Below, piece after piece: positions 41,943-52,500 of a DNA stretch of 64,000 nt (within the stretch, counting starts at the first letter, position 1; each line of letters begins with the position of its first letter). The notes under the pieces are model-generated. The model was not told the origin of the DNA, made no database searches, and saw nothing but the letters and a program-made list of their open reading frames with translations. A program made the position numbers and the translations under genes. Origin of the DNA: Archaeoglobales archaeon. Its GTDB lineage: Archaea; Halobacteriota; Archaeoglobi; Archaeoglobales; Archaeoglobaceae. Location: contig JASFYH010000003.1 of the NCBI GenBank assembly GCA_030055595.1, forward strand, positions 1 to 64,000, read 5' to 3'.

Positions 41943-43366
41943 GGACTTCTGAGGAATACAAGCAAGATCTATACAAGCTAAAACCGAACGTTTACGTGAG
42001 AGGGAAAAAAGTCAGAAGAGATTCGCCGGAAGTTAGTGGAGGTATTAACGTAATTTCCAAAACTTTCGATCTCGTGGAAAATCCAGAGTTCAAAGACTTG
42101 CTCGTGACGCATTCCCATCTGACTGGCAAGAAGATCAACCGATTTACGAACGTAAATCAATCTGCGGAAGATTTGCTGAAGAAGCAAGAAATGGTAAGAA
42201 AGTGCTGTCAGGTCACAGGGGGATGCATTCAACGTTGCATGGGCTGTGATGCGATCAATGGCTTATCAGTCGCAACGTATGCTGCTGATCAGGAGTTCGG
42301 CACAGACTACCACAAGAGGTTCCTTGAATATTTGAAAGAGTTCCAGAATAGAGATCTTGTTGCTGCATGTGCCCAGACTGATGTCAAGGGGGATCGAAGC
42401 AAAAGACCGCATGAACAAGATGATCCAGACATGTATGTGCGTGTCGTTGAGAAAAGAAGTGACGGGATCATTGTCAGGGGAGCAAAGAACTGCATAACAA
42501 TGGCAAGCGTTGCGGATGAGATCATAGTTGTGCCAACAAGAGCAATGACTGAGAAAGACAAAGCCTACAGTGTAGCTTTCGCAATTCCCGCGGACACTGA
42601 GGGGGTTAAGATCATTGCAAGAACCGCTCACCATAGGGCTCCACCAGAATTCAACATACCCTTCAACGAAATAGGCGATGACGAAAACATGATCGTCTTT
42701 GACGATGTCTTTGTTCCTTGGGATCGTGTGTTCCTATGCGGAGAGCACAAACAAGCAACAATGGCGGCTCATCTCTTCGCTCTCTTCCATAGACACAGCT
42801 ATACTGGCTGTAAACCCGCTGCGACCGACGTGAAAATGGGCTTTGGTGCGTTGATTGCAGAATACAATGGAGTTTATGACAGGCATAACATAAGAGAAAA
42901 ACTTGTGGAGCTTGCAGCAACCGCTGAGCTTGTTTATGCTGCGGGTATAGCGTCAGCTGTGAGGGGGATCAAGACTCCCGCCGGAACATTTATTCCAAAT
43001 GAAGTTTATGCAAATGTGGGCAGAAGGCATGCGGGGCTTAACTACTACCATGATCTTGAGATCCTTGCTGAACTCAGTGGTGGACTTCCCGCCTGCTTAC
43101 CATTCGCTGAAGACTATCTGAATCCAGAGATAAAGCCATATATTGACAAATACATAAAGAGGAGAAGTGATGTTCCGTCTGAGAAAGTTTACCGCTGTCT
43201 CTACGGGATCTCGAACCTACTCGCCTCGTCTCTTGGAGGAGTAAGTGCTGTCGCGGGAGTTCATGGCGGTGGCTCGCCAGTCATGGAAGACATCGCAATA
43301 TGGCGCTCTTACGACTTTGAGGAGAAGAAGAAGATCGCAAAATACCTTGTAGGAATACGGGATTAG
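41939..43366 (+). CDS. 4-hydroxybutyryl-CoA dehydratase / vinylacetyl-CoA delta-isomerase family
   Basis: CCQVTGGCIQRCMGCDAING, KNCITMASVADEIIVVPTRAM, NVGRRHAGLNYYHDLEILAELSGGLP. Confidence 0.9.
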   Translation: MRTSEEYKQDLYKLKPNVYVRGKKVRRDSPEVSGGINVISKTFDLVENPEFKDLLVTHSHLTGKKINRFTNVNQSAEDLLKKQEMVRKCCQVTGGCIQRCMGCDAINGLSVATYAADQEFGTDYHKRFLEYLKEFQNRDLVAACAQTDVKGDRSKRPHEQDDPDMYVRVVEKRSDGIIVRGAKNCITMASVADEIIVVPTRAMTEKDKAYSVAFAIPADTEGVKIIARTAHHRAPPEFNIPFNEIGDDENMIVFDDVFVPWDRVFLCGEHKQATMAAHLFALFHRHSYTGCKPAATDVKMGFGALIAEYNGVYDRHNIREKLVELAATAELVYAAGIASAVRGIKTPAGTFIPNEVYANVGRRHAGLNYYHDLEILAELSGGLPACLPFAEDYLNPEIKPYIDKYIKRRSDVPSEKVYRCLYGISNLLASSLGGVSAVAGVHGGGSPVMEDIAIWRSYDFEEKKKIAKYLVGIRD

Positions 43367-43381
43367 ATCCCGTGATCTTTT

Positions 43382-43813
43382 ATGTTTTTTGAAGATTTCG
43401 AACCGGGAATGAGATTTGAAACCGCAGGAAAGACGATCACCGAAGCAGACATAGTTAACTTCGCTGGTGTAAGCGGAGACTGGAACAGGATCCATCTCGA
43501 CGAGGAATTCGCAAAAAAAACGCAGTTTGGCAGAAGAATTGCACATGGCTTGCTAACGCTTGCGATCACAAGTGGTCTGACGACAAGGTTACGCTTAACA
43601 GAAGATAGCTTAATAGCGTTCTATGGCATTGAAAAACTCAGATTTACAAAGCCCGTTTTCATCGGAGACACGATCAGAGGAGTTGTTGAAGTTGAAGGTA
43701 AGGAAGATAAAGGCGAGTATGGAGTTGTCGCTTTTAAGATCTCAACGCTAAACCAGAATGATGAGGTTGCGATGGTTGCAACTTTCAAAACCGCGGTGAA
43801 GAAAAAGAAATGA
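43382..43813 (+). CDS. MaoC-like (R)-enoyl-CoA hydratase
   Basis: ITEADIVNFAGVSGDWNRIHLDEEFAKKTQFGRRIAHGLLTLAI. Confidence 0.9.
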   Translation: MFFEDFEPGMRFETAGKTITEADIVNFAGVSGDWNRIHLDEEFAKKTQFGRRIAHGLLTLAITSGLTTRLRLTEDSLIAFYGIEKLRFTKPVFIGDTIRGVVEVEGKEDKGEYGVVAFKISTLNQNDEVAMVATFKTAVKKKK

Positions 43814-44769
43814 TCGAAAAGATCTCTGAAGGGCTCTACAGAATAGAGATTCCTTTACCCAAAAATCCTTTGAAATCGTTGAATTCCTATGTAATAACTG
43901 GAGATGGAGCCCTAATCATAGATACTGGATTCAATCTCGATCTTTGCTACTCTGAGATGATCAAAGGGCTCGGAGAGATCGGAGTTGAACCAAGTAAGGC
44001 AAAGATCTTTGCAACCCATCTCCATGCGGATCACATTGGATTGGCGGGAAGGCTTGGTGGAGAAGTTTATATTAGCAAGATCGACGCTGAAATAGCGATC
44101 GATTCCGCTCTCCATCCAGAACACTGGATTAAACTCGTGGAATTTTACATAAAAAATGGATTTCCCGCAGAAGAAGCCATAAAGGTCTTAAGGCTACACC
44201 CTGCGGTCAAGTATTCTTCAAAGATTGCCCAGTTCAATTTTTTAGACGAGAGAGACATTTTAGAGTTCGGAGAATACATTCTCGAAGTTTTGCACACCCC
44301 CGGGCATACTCCGGGGCATCTCTGCTTGTATGAGCCTGAGAAGAAGATCCTTTTCTCTGGCGATCACATTCTTTTTGATATAACGCCGAACATAACGCAC
44401 TGGGAGAATCTTGACGATGCTCTCGGAGACTACTTACAAAGTCTCGATAAGATCTACGAACTTGAAGTTGAGAAAACCCTGCCGGGGCACAAAAACTTCT
44501 ATGGCGGGCACAGAAGAAGAATTGAAGAACTTAGAGAGCATCACAGAAAAAGGCTTGAAGAAGCTTTAAACGCTGTAAGGAATGGTTCGAGAACCGCTTG
44601 GGAGGTTGCACAGCACATAACCTGGGATCTGAAGTATAAGAACTGGAATGAGCTCCCGACAATGCAGAAGTGGTTTGCAGTTGGGGAGACAATTGCCCAT
44701 CTCGCTTTCCTTGAGAAAAGGGGTGAAGTCAAACAAGAGGGCTCTGATATAATTTACTATTCAGCTTAA
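43810..44769 (+). CDS. Metallo-beta-lactamase fold hydrolase
   Basis: ATHLHADHIGLAG (HxHxDH), HTPGHTPGHLCLY, FSGDHILF. Confidence 0.9.
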   Translation: MIEKISEGLYRIEIPLPKNPLKSLNSYVITGDGALIIDTGFNLDLCYSEMIKGLGEIGVEPSKAKIFATHLHADHIGLAGRLGGEVYISKIDAEIAIDSALHPEHWIKLVEFYIKNGFPAEEAIKVLRLHPAVKYSSKIAQFNFLDERDILEFGEYILEVLHTPGHTPGHLCLYEPEKKILFSGDHILFDITPNITHWENLDDALGDYLQSLDKIYELEVEKTLPGHKNFYGGHRRRIEELREHHRKRLEEALNAVRNGSRTAWEVAQHITWDLKYKNWNELPTMQKWFAVGETIAHLAFLEKRGEVKQEGSDIIYYSA

Positions 44770-45473
44770 AAAACACCGATCTCTTCAAGAATTTGCTCGT
44801 TAAGATCGTTGATCGTCGTGTCCAAAACGATCTTTCCCTTTGACATTAAAATGACACGTTTGCAAAGTTCTTCTATTATCCCAAGTTCATGAGAGGTAAT
44901 AACAACCGTGCCATTGTAGTTTTTCATCATTTCTACAACGATCTTCCTCGTTTTTCCATCCACATTCGCCGTTGGCTCATCGAGAAAGATCACCTCTGGA
45001 CTGTAAATGAGGACGCTTGCGATCTCTACTTTCTTCTTTTCTCCACCGCTAAGTCTGAAGGGTGGTTTTTGAAGGATCTCTTCGAGCTTAAAAGTCTTCG
45101 AGTATTCCTGAAGTAGCTTCCGCATTTCCTCTTCATTCATTTCGAGCTGTCTTGGGACATACAACAACTCGTCCTTAACCGTAGGATTAAAAAGAAAATC
45201 GTCAGGGTTTTGAAATACAACACCTATTCTTCTTCTTATATTTTCAACGTTCTTTTTATCAGGAATTAACCCGAATACTCTAACTTCACCCTTCGTCGGT
45301 TTCAAGAGAGCGGAAAGAAGAAAGATCAGCGTAGACTTTCCACTACCATTTGGACCAATAATTCCCACTCTCTCCTTAGGAAAGATCTCAAGATCGATCT
45401 CCCTAACTCCCACGCTACCGTCAGGATAGGTATAACTGACTCCCTTGGCTGTGATCAAAGGGCTAACCACCAC
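44766..45473 (-). CDS. cbiO: Cobalt/nickel ECF ABC transporter ATPase
   Basis: GIIGPNGSGKSTLIFLLSALLKPTKGEV, RLSGGEKKKVEIASVLIYSPEVIFLDEPTANVD. Confidence 0.9.
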   Translation of the reverse strand: MVVSPLITAKGVSYTYPDGSVGVREIDLEIFPKERVGIIGPNGSGKSTLIFLLSALLKPTKGEVRVFGLIPDKKNVENIRRRIGVVFQNPDDFLFNPTVKDELLYVPRQLEMNEEEMRKLLQEYSKTFKLEEILQKPPFRLSGGEKKKVEIASVLIYSPEVIFLDEPTANVDGKTRKIVVEMMKNYNGTVVITSHELGIIEELCKRVILMSKGKIVLDTTINDLNEQILEEIGVF

Positions 45474-46186
45474 AAAATTATGAATGCTGAAAGCGTTATA
45501 TAAATGATCTCCAACATGCCAACTTTTGCCCTCATTTCAAATATTTTCTCACCCCTCGAAGCCATTGCAAGCTGAATTCTCTCCGCTCTCTCAATGCTTC
45601 TCAAGAAAAAGAGCCCAATCGCTTCACCACCTTTCTTCCAAAGATCTCTATGACTTCCCTTTGCAACCCTTCTACTTTCTCTTGCAAGTAAAATGCTGAC
45701 TATATCCTGAAAAACGACCAAGATGTATCGATATGCAAGCCATAGAGCGTGGACAAAAAGTTGCGGAATTTTAAAAGATCTCATAGCAAAGCAGATTTCT
45801 GCAAAGCTTGTGGTCATCACAAGTAGCTGAAGAGAAATTAGAGTTATGAGAACACGAAGAGTAAATAAAAAAGGATACTCTGGATTCTGAAGGAGAAATG
45901 GTGAGACAACTATGAAAGAAAATACTGTAAAAAGCCATACTCTCTTGAAGAGGCTCTTTAAATTAACTCCTAGAACTGTAGAGACCGCGAGAAGAGATAT
46001 AAGAAGAAATAACAGTTTTTCCAGATCAAATGTTGAAACTGCAAGTATTACAAAAGAGAATGAGCTTAAAAGTTTTACTCTCGCGTCAATTGCATGTAGA
46101 GTTCCCCTAACACCATATTCATGGATCAAAAAATTTTGAAAATATGAGGAGGCGTTTTTAAGTGTCTTTTCGAGAACTACGTGCAT
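45455..46186 (-). CDS. cbiQ: Cobalt/nickel ECF transporter transmembrane protein
   Basis: HAIDARVKLLSSFSFVIL; RRVAKGSHRDLWKKGGEAIGLFFLRSIERAERIQLAMASRG. Confidence 0.88.
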   Translation of the reverse strand: MHVVLEKTLKNASSYFQNFLIHEYGVRGTLHAIDARVKLLSSFSFVILAVSTFDLEKLLFLLISLLAVSTVLGVNLKSLFKRVWLFTVFSFIVVSPFLLQNPEYPFLFTLRVLITLISLQLLVMTTSFAEICFAMRSFKIPQLFVHALWLAYRYILVVFQDIVSILLARESRRVAKGSHRDLWKKGGEAIGLFFLRSIERAERIQLAMASRGEKIFEMRAKVGMLEIIYITLSAFIILWWLAL

Positions 46187-47051
46187 ATCTCACCGCATAA
46201 GCAAGCATTAGAACGATCATAACTCCTATCGCTCCGCTGATCAGCGTTCCAATGTATGGATCAAGCCCCGGGATCGTGTAGTCTGGAAGTAAGCCCTCGT
46301 ATATTGGGCTCTCTTCAAGCTCAAGCATCTCTGCAGCATTTTCCAGTGGTTCTGAATAGCCAACGATCTCAGCGAAGTAAGCAAAAATTGGCGATAGTGC
46401 TATTAAAACTGCAATTAGAGCAAAAGAAGCTCTTCCAACTTCCTTCTTTTCTAAAAGATCTGCTCTACGAGTTGCAAGGTATGCGACTACTCCCGCGGTT
46501 ATGATACCTTCGATTACACCCAGAATTGCATGCCATAAACCCATAACTGGGATCGTAATGCTCAGTCCGTAGGCAAAGCTTGTCGACAGCCCTATTTCAA
46601 ACCCGGCAAAGATCGCTGCAACAGTGATTCCAAGCCATCCAGCGATGAATGCTCCTAAATTTCTGTTGAACTTTGAAAGGAACTGATAGAGATAATAGCC
46701 TAAAAAGACGTTAACTATAGCCATATTCCAAACATTTGCTCCCCAAGCTGTGATCCCGCCGTCGTTGAAGACAAGAGTCTGGATCGTAAGCACGATCGCC
46801 ATTGCCAAAGCTCCAGCGTAAGGACCAAGTAAAATCCCAGCAAGAGATCCGCCAACGAAGTGTGCAGAAGTCCCTCCGGGAATTGGCCAGTTCAGCATTT
46901 GTGCAGCGAAGATCGCTGCTGAGAGCACGCCAAAGAGAGAAGTAAGTTTTTCGCTCCTCAACCTGTATAACGAGTAACCCAAAACTATAAAGCTTAGAAT
47001 AAAGAATATTCCTGCAATGCTTAGATCCAGATATCCATCGGGAATGTGCAT
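46158..47051 (-). CDS. cbiM: CbiM/NikM substrate-capture protein with C-terminal CbiN/PDGLE-like segment
   Basis: N-terminal MHIPDGYLDL metal-binding motif; GGTSAHFVGGSLAGILLGPYAGALAM; C-terminal LLPDYTIPGLDPYIGTLISGAIGVMIV. Confidence 0.9.
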   Translation of the reverse strand: MHIPDGYLDLSIAGIFFILSFIVLGYSLYRLRSEKLTSLFGVLSAAIFAAQMLNWPIPGGTSAHFVGGSLAGILLGPYAGALAMAIVLTIQTLVFNDGGITAWGANVWNMAIVNVFLGYYLYQFLSKFNRNLGAFIAGWLGITVAAIFAGFEIGLSTSFAYGLSITIPVMGLWHAILGVIEGIITAGVVAYLATRRADLLEKKEVGRASFALIAVLIALSPIFAYFAEIVGYSEPLENAAEMLELEESPIYEGLLPDYTIPGLDPYIGTLISGAIGVMIVLMLAYAVRYARSSRKDT

Positions 47052-47175
47052 AAAATTTTTCTAACTTTGAATTAATAAATTTTTTGTTTTTGCTAATAGG
47101 TGTTAAAAGAATTTTTAATTGTAATAAATATCCTCCGTAAAAAGATATTTATCTCTCGCCCCTTTTTCTTTGCGT

Positions 47176-49122
47176 ATGAAACTTGTCACATGTGGGCTCC
47201 CATATGCAAACGGAAAGCTTCATATCGGTCATCTCCGCACTTACATCCCCGCAGACGTTTATGTGCGATACCTTAAAATGATCGGTGAGAAAGTAGTTTT
47301 TATTTGCGGAAGCGACTGTCATGGGACGCCAATAGTCGTGAATGCTGAAAAAGAGGGATTAAAACCCAAGGAATTTATTGAAAAGTATCACGAACATTTT
47401 CAGAAAGTTTTTAGTGCATTGGATGTCAAATTCGATTACTTTGGGAAAACCACTGACATAGAACACCATGAAAGAACTAAAGAATTTGTTAGAAAACTGG
47501 CGGAGAATGGCTACATTTACAAAAAAGAAATAGAGCTTGCATACTGCGAAAAATGCGATAGGTTTTTGCCTGACAGATATGTTGAGGGAATCTGTCCTTA
47601 CTGCAAAACTCCCGCGAGAGGAGACGAATGCGATCAGGGTTGTGGCAGACATCTTGAGCCCGGAGAGATCCTTGAACCGAAATGCAAGATCTGTGGGAAT
47701 AAAGCGGTTTTTAGAAAACAAACCCATTACTTCTTCAAATTAACCGCATTTGATGAATTCCTGAAAGAATATCTCTCGAAGCTCTCAGGAACTGAAAATG
47801 CTTTAAATTATGCCCGGGAATGGATTGGAAATCTTAAAGACTGGTGTATAACGAGAAATCTTGAGTGGGGCGTTAGATTTCCACTCGACGATAGCCTTGT
47901 GCTTTATGTTTGGGTTGACGCACCTATTGGTTATATAAGCTTCACAGAGAAGGCAACAAAAGATTGGAAAGACATATGGCTTGAAGGGAAAGGCGAAATC
48001 GTGCATTTCATCGGCTTGGATATAGCTTATCATCACTGCATTTTCTGGCCAGCGATGTTAAAGGGTGCGGGTTATTCGTTGCCTTCCGCAATTGTGGCAA
48101 GTGGAATGGTAAAAATAGAGGGGAAGACTTTTTCGAAGAGCAGAGGATACGTTGTATGGGTTGAGGATGAATACTTGAAAGCGGGATTTAATCCTGACTA
48201 CCTGAGGTATTACATCGTAAACTACACAAGTCACGACAAGGATCTGAACTTTTCTTGGGATGTTTTCAGAGATAAGGTGAATAATGAGGTCATAGCAACT
48301 CTCGGCAACTTCCTATTCAGAATTCTTTCTTTTGCTTGGAAGAACTTTGGCAAAGTGCAGATCGAAGTAGATCAAGAGATTTTGAACCAAATTAAGGCAA
48401 CAAAAGAAAAGATCGTGAATGCGATAAAGAAGTGGGAGTTTAAGATTGCAAGCGATGCACTTATGGAGCTTGCAAGCTTTGGAAATGTCTATTTCCAGAA
48501 TTCTAAGGCTTGGGAGCTTCTAAAGTCAGACAAAATGAAAGCTATGAAGGCGGTTGCAAACTGCCTGCAGATCGCGAAAGCTTTGATGATCCTTAGCTAT
48601 CCGGTGATGCCAAGAAGCATGGAAAGGGTGGCTTATGCATTAGGTTTAAAGCTCGAAAGCTGTTCTCTTGAAGATGCTCTAAAAGTGGACAAAGAACTTG
48701 AAGTGAGAAAACCAGAGTTGCCGTTCAAGAAAATAGAGGAAGAAGACATTGAACCTTTGAAGAAGACACTATTCGAGAGATTCTCTGAAAAAAGTGAATT
48801 AGAGGTTACGATTGAGGATTTTAAGAGGCTCGACCTTAGGATCGGAAAAGTCCTATGTGCGGAAAGAGTTCCGAAGAGTAAAAAACTTCTGAAACTGATC
48901 GTTGATCTCGGCAACGAAAAGAGACAGATCGTTGCGGGAATTGCGGAAAATTACTCTCCAGAAGAGCTTATCGGAAAGTTTGTAGTCGTTTTAGCAAACC
49001 TGAAGCCAGCGAAGTTGATGGGAGTCGAAAGCAAGGGAATGATCCTCGCTGTGGATGTTGACGGTAAAGCAATCCTTTTGACTGTGGATAAAGAAGTCAA
49101 GCCGGGAGAGAAGATCAAATAA
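47176..49122 (+). CDS. metG: Methionyl-tRNA synthetase with fused C-terminal tRNA-binding (EMAPII-like) domain
   Basis: TCGLPYANGKLHIGHLRTYIPADVYVRYL, VFICGSDCHGTPI, TFSKSRGYVVW (KMSKS-like); C-terminal LDLRIGKVLCAERVPKSKKLLKL. Confidence 0.95.
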   Translation: MKLVTCGLPYANGKLHIGHLRTYIPADVYVRYLKMIGEKVVFICGSDCHGTPIVVNAEKEGLKPKEFIEKYHEHFQKVFSALDVKFDYFGKTTDIEHHERTKEFVRKLAENGYIYKKEIELAYCEKCDRFLPDRYVEGICPYCKTPARGDECDQGCGRHLEPGEILEPKCKICGNKAVFRKQTHYFFKLTAFDEFLKEYLSKLSGTENALNYAREWIGNLKDWCITRNLEWGVRFPLDDSLVLYVWVDAPIGYISFTEKATKDWKDIWLEGKGEIVHFIGLDIAYHHCIFWPAMLKGAGYSLPSAIVASGMVKIEGKTFSKSRGYVVWVEDEYLKAGFNPDYLRYYIVNYTSHDKDLNFSWDVFRDKVNNEVIATLGNFLFRILSFAWKNFGKVQIEVDQEILNQIKATKEKIVNAIKKWEFKIASDALMELASFGNVYFQNSKAWELLKSDKMKAMKAVANCLQIAKALMILSYPVMPRSMERVAYALGLKLESCSLEDALKVDKELEVRKPELPFKKIEEEDIEPLKKTLFERFSEKSELEVTIEDFKRLDLRIGKVLCAERVPKSKKLLKLIVDLGNEKRQIVAGIAENYSPEELIGKFVVVLANLKPAKLMGVESKGMILAVDVDGKAILLTVDKEVKPGEKIK

Positions 49123-49180
49123 AATCAAATTATTTACTTCTAAAAATTGGCGAAAATTCAGACGATAAAAGAGCTCAGAG

Positions 49181-52100
49181 CTTTCAATCCCATTTTGGTC
49201 TGATTTCAACCAGAAGATGGCCATGCACGTTAAAAGGTCTCTCCAAGCCTTTCAATCCCATTTTGGTCTGATTTCAACTTTCCCCTGTGGTGTCTTTTGT
49301 TATGATGAAAGCCATTCTTTCAATCCCATTTTGGTCTGATTTCAACCATTCGAAAGGTTTTGAACGAGAAATTGAAGGAGTGACTTTCAATCCCATTTTG
49401 GTCTGATTTCAACCTAAGAACGGTATATAACGCTGTTATGATCTTTTTTGCATCCTTTCAATCCCATTTTGGTCTGATTTCAACTATCTAACGCTTCCTG
49501 AACTGCTGTTCTTAATCGCCAACCTTTCAATCCCATTTTGGTCTGATTTCAACGTAAAAAAAACGATAAAAGCCATTGCTGAACGCGGAACTTTCAATCC
49601 CATTTTGGTCTGATTTCAACAGCTCGTAGATATCTATATAAAAGAAGCAATAGGAGGCTTTCAATCCCATTTTGGTCTGATTTCAACGAAGGGTGAGGAG
49701 GTGAAAATATATGACTACAGTAGAGGAAGTATACTTTCAATCCCATTTTGGTCTGATTTCAACACCACAAGAACCTTTATCAAAAGAGCCCTTATCTGGT
49801 CCTTTCAATCCCATTTTGGTCTGATTTCAACGTTCCAAAACTTTCGCAAATGTCGCGTAGAATGTATGTCTTTCAATCCCATTTTGGTCTGATTTCAACG
49901 TGACACTACTGCACGAAGCAGGTTATCCTGTAAATCTTTCAATCCCATTTTGGTCTGATTTCAACCTTACTCCTCTGAAGTCGGGGTTCTCTCCGCCGAA
50001 GCTTTCAATCCCATTTTGGTCTGATTTCAACATTTCTTTTAACACGATACTAAACCCCCCCAAGCCCTCTTTCAATCCCATTTTGGTCTGATTTCAACCA
50101 ACGCGATATGAAGGTGGACGCAAACAAAATCGGGTTTTCTTTCAATCCCATTTTGGTCTGATTTCAACTGCCTTAATTATTCTTATCTTCTTTCTTTCTT
50201 ATTAGCTTTCAATCCCATTTTGGTCTGATTTCAACCAAGATCCATGCCAAACATCTTGCAAGCCGTCTTTATCTTTCAATCCCATTTTGGTCTGATTTCA
50301 ACATTTCAAGCCCTGCATGTTGATTGCATGCAGAGCTTCTTTCAATCCCATTTTGGTCTGATTTCAACAACGTATGTTGTGCAAAACCTCCTGCTCGACA
50401 TCCCTCTTTCAATCCCATTTTGGTCTGATTTCAACACTTTCCAGACAAGAAAGGACGATTTGAAGGTCGAAAACGCTTTCAATCCCATTTTGGTCTGATT
50501 TCAACGGTTTGGTTTGCATAGGAGGCTCCAAAAAGCCTTACTCTTTCAATCCCATTTTGGTCTGATTTCAACAAGATTATGTAATGAATAGAACGTTTGT
50601 AGAGAAAAGCTTTCAATCCCATTTTGGTCTGATTTCAACACACTTTAAACGTGCAGGGCTTGAAATAATTTTTTAACTTTCAATCCCATTTTGGTCTGAT
50701 TTCAACTTTTAAGCGAAAAGAACCAGCAGGATGGCGTTTTATCTTTCAATCCCATTTTGGTCTGATTTCAACATACTGCCCACACAGTCTAAGAAAGCAA
50801 AGAAAGAGTCTTTCAATCCCATTTTGGTCTGATTTCAACTTGCTCCACCAATAACTGCTCCTGCTCCTGCAATAACCTTTCAATCCCATTTTGGTCTGAT
50901 TTCAACCCACCACAGGAATAAACACATGAACCTATGACGCACTTCTTTCAATCCCATTTTGGTCTGATTTCAACCATTTTCTCCAAAGCATCCGAAATAA
51001 AGCCCGGAGACCTTTCAATCCCATTTTGGTCTGATTTCAACAGTGGACTCTGAGAACTTCGGGGAGGCGTGGGAGAGCTGCTATTCTTTCAATCCCATTT
51101 TGGTCTGATTTCAACTTACATTCTCGATTGGAGGTGAGAAAATTCTTGTTGACTTTCAATCCCATTTTGGTCTGATTTCAACCTAATTGAAACACCAGAC
51201 ATAAGCACGTCAAGCACCTTTCAATCCCATTTTGGTCTGATTTCAACCAATGCACCATTTCCAGAAATAGAAGTATGGATAAAACTTTCAATCCCATTTT
51301 GGTCTGATTTCAACTCGCCTATATCGCTTAAATCTACGATGTTTATCTGCTCTTTCAATCCCATTTTGGTCTGATTTCAACCGATGGCTATGAAATAAAT
51401 CTATTGGTTAAAAACATCCTTTCAATCCCATTTTGGTCTGATTTCAACACAGCACACCCCGACCACAGCCACGCAGTCTTTACATCTTTCAATCCCATTT
51501 TGGTCTGATTTCAACAATTGCTAGAATTTTGAACTTGGGAAAAGCAACTGTTTTCACTTTCAATCCCATTTTGGTCTGATTTCAACTGAAAATGGCATTG
51601 AAATGAAAATGATTTTAGCACCGCTTTCAATCCCATTTTGGTCTGATTTCAACAAAGAAGATGCTTGGATATTGGCATACTGGAAACAGAACTTTCAATC
51701 CCATTTTGGTCTGATTTCAACGTCGGCATATTGTGGGTGTTGGAAAAGGAACAAATGCTTTCAATCCCATTTTGGTCTGATTTCAACTTTCACGTCTATT
51801 GTCTAAATACTTTCTCAAATAAGCTTTCAATCCCATTTTGGTCTGATTTCAACTTTGTCATAAGAGTATTCTAAAAAATTAGGATTCCTTTCAATCCCAT
51901 TTTGGTCTGATTTCAACAAGGTGGTAAATAAAATGATAGCAGGTTTGATTGCGTCTTTCAATCCCATTTTGGTCTGATTTCAACTTATCTCATTGTCAAT
52001 TTCATCCAACTTCACTTTTACCTTTCAATCCCATTTTGGTCTGATTTCAACGAAAACAAACCAGTTGTGTTTAAGGGCAACAGTGAAAACTTTCAATCCC

Positions 52101-52387
52101 ATTTTGGTCTGATTTCAACTGAGAAATTTGAAGAAATTAAGAATTACCTCGGATCTTTCAATCCCATTTTGGTCTGATTTCAACAAGAATTGCTGGACAT
52201 GCTGCTGCTGCTACTCCTCCGCTTTCAATCCCATTTTGGTCTGATTTCAACTCGCAATGCTCGAATGCATGTGGAATAATTTGCTACCACTTTCAATCCC
52301 ATTTTGGTCTGATTTCAACCGAAATAAAGAAAATCTGTTTTATTTGAACCGCATTTCCTTTCAATCCCATTTTGGTCTGATTTCAAC
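49181..52387 (-). CRISPR. CRISPR array: 48 repeats of 30 nt, 47 spacers (34-46 nt, mode 37)
   Basis: Repeat CTTTCAATCCCATTTTGGTCTGATTTCAAC on +; read on - it is GTTGAAATCAGACCAAAATGGGATTGAAAG, ending in the ATTGAAAG handle. Repeat starts counted by hand from 49181 to 52358. Confidence 0.98.
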
Positions 52388-52500
52388 CCTCATGAATTTT
52401 TACCTCTTTCTCAATTTAAAGCTTTCTAATGCCTTCTTTTATTTATATACTCTCGCAAACCTCCAAAGTTGCAACTCATTTATAAAGGCATGCGACTTTT
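52388..52500 (-). promoter_or_regulatory. Probable CRISPR leader/promoter
   Basis: AT-rich sequence next to the array end that would be upstream for - transcription; minus-strand TATA-like GAGTATATAAATAAAAG around 52438-52453, second candidate CCTTTATAAATG around 52478-52490. Confidence 0.6.
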
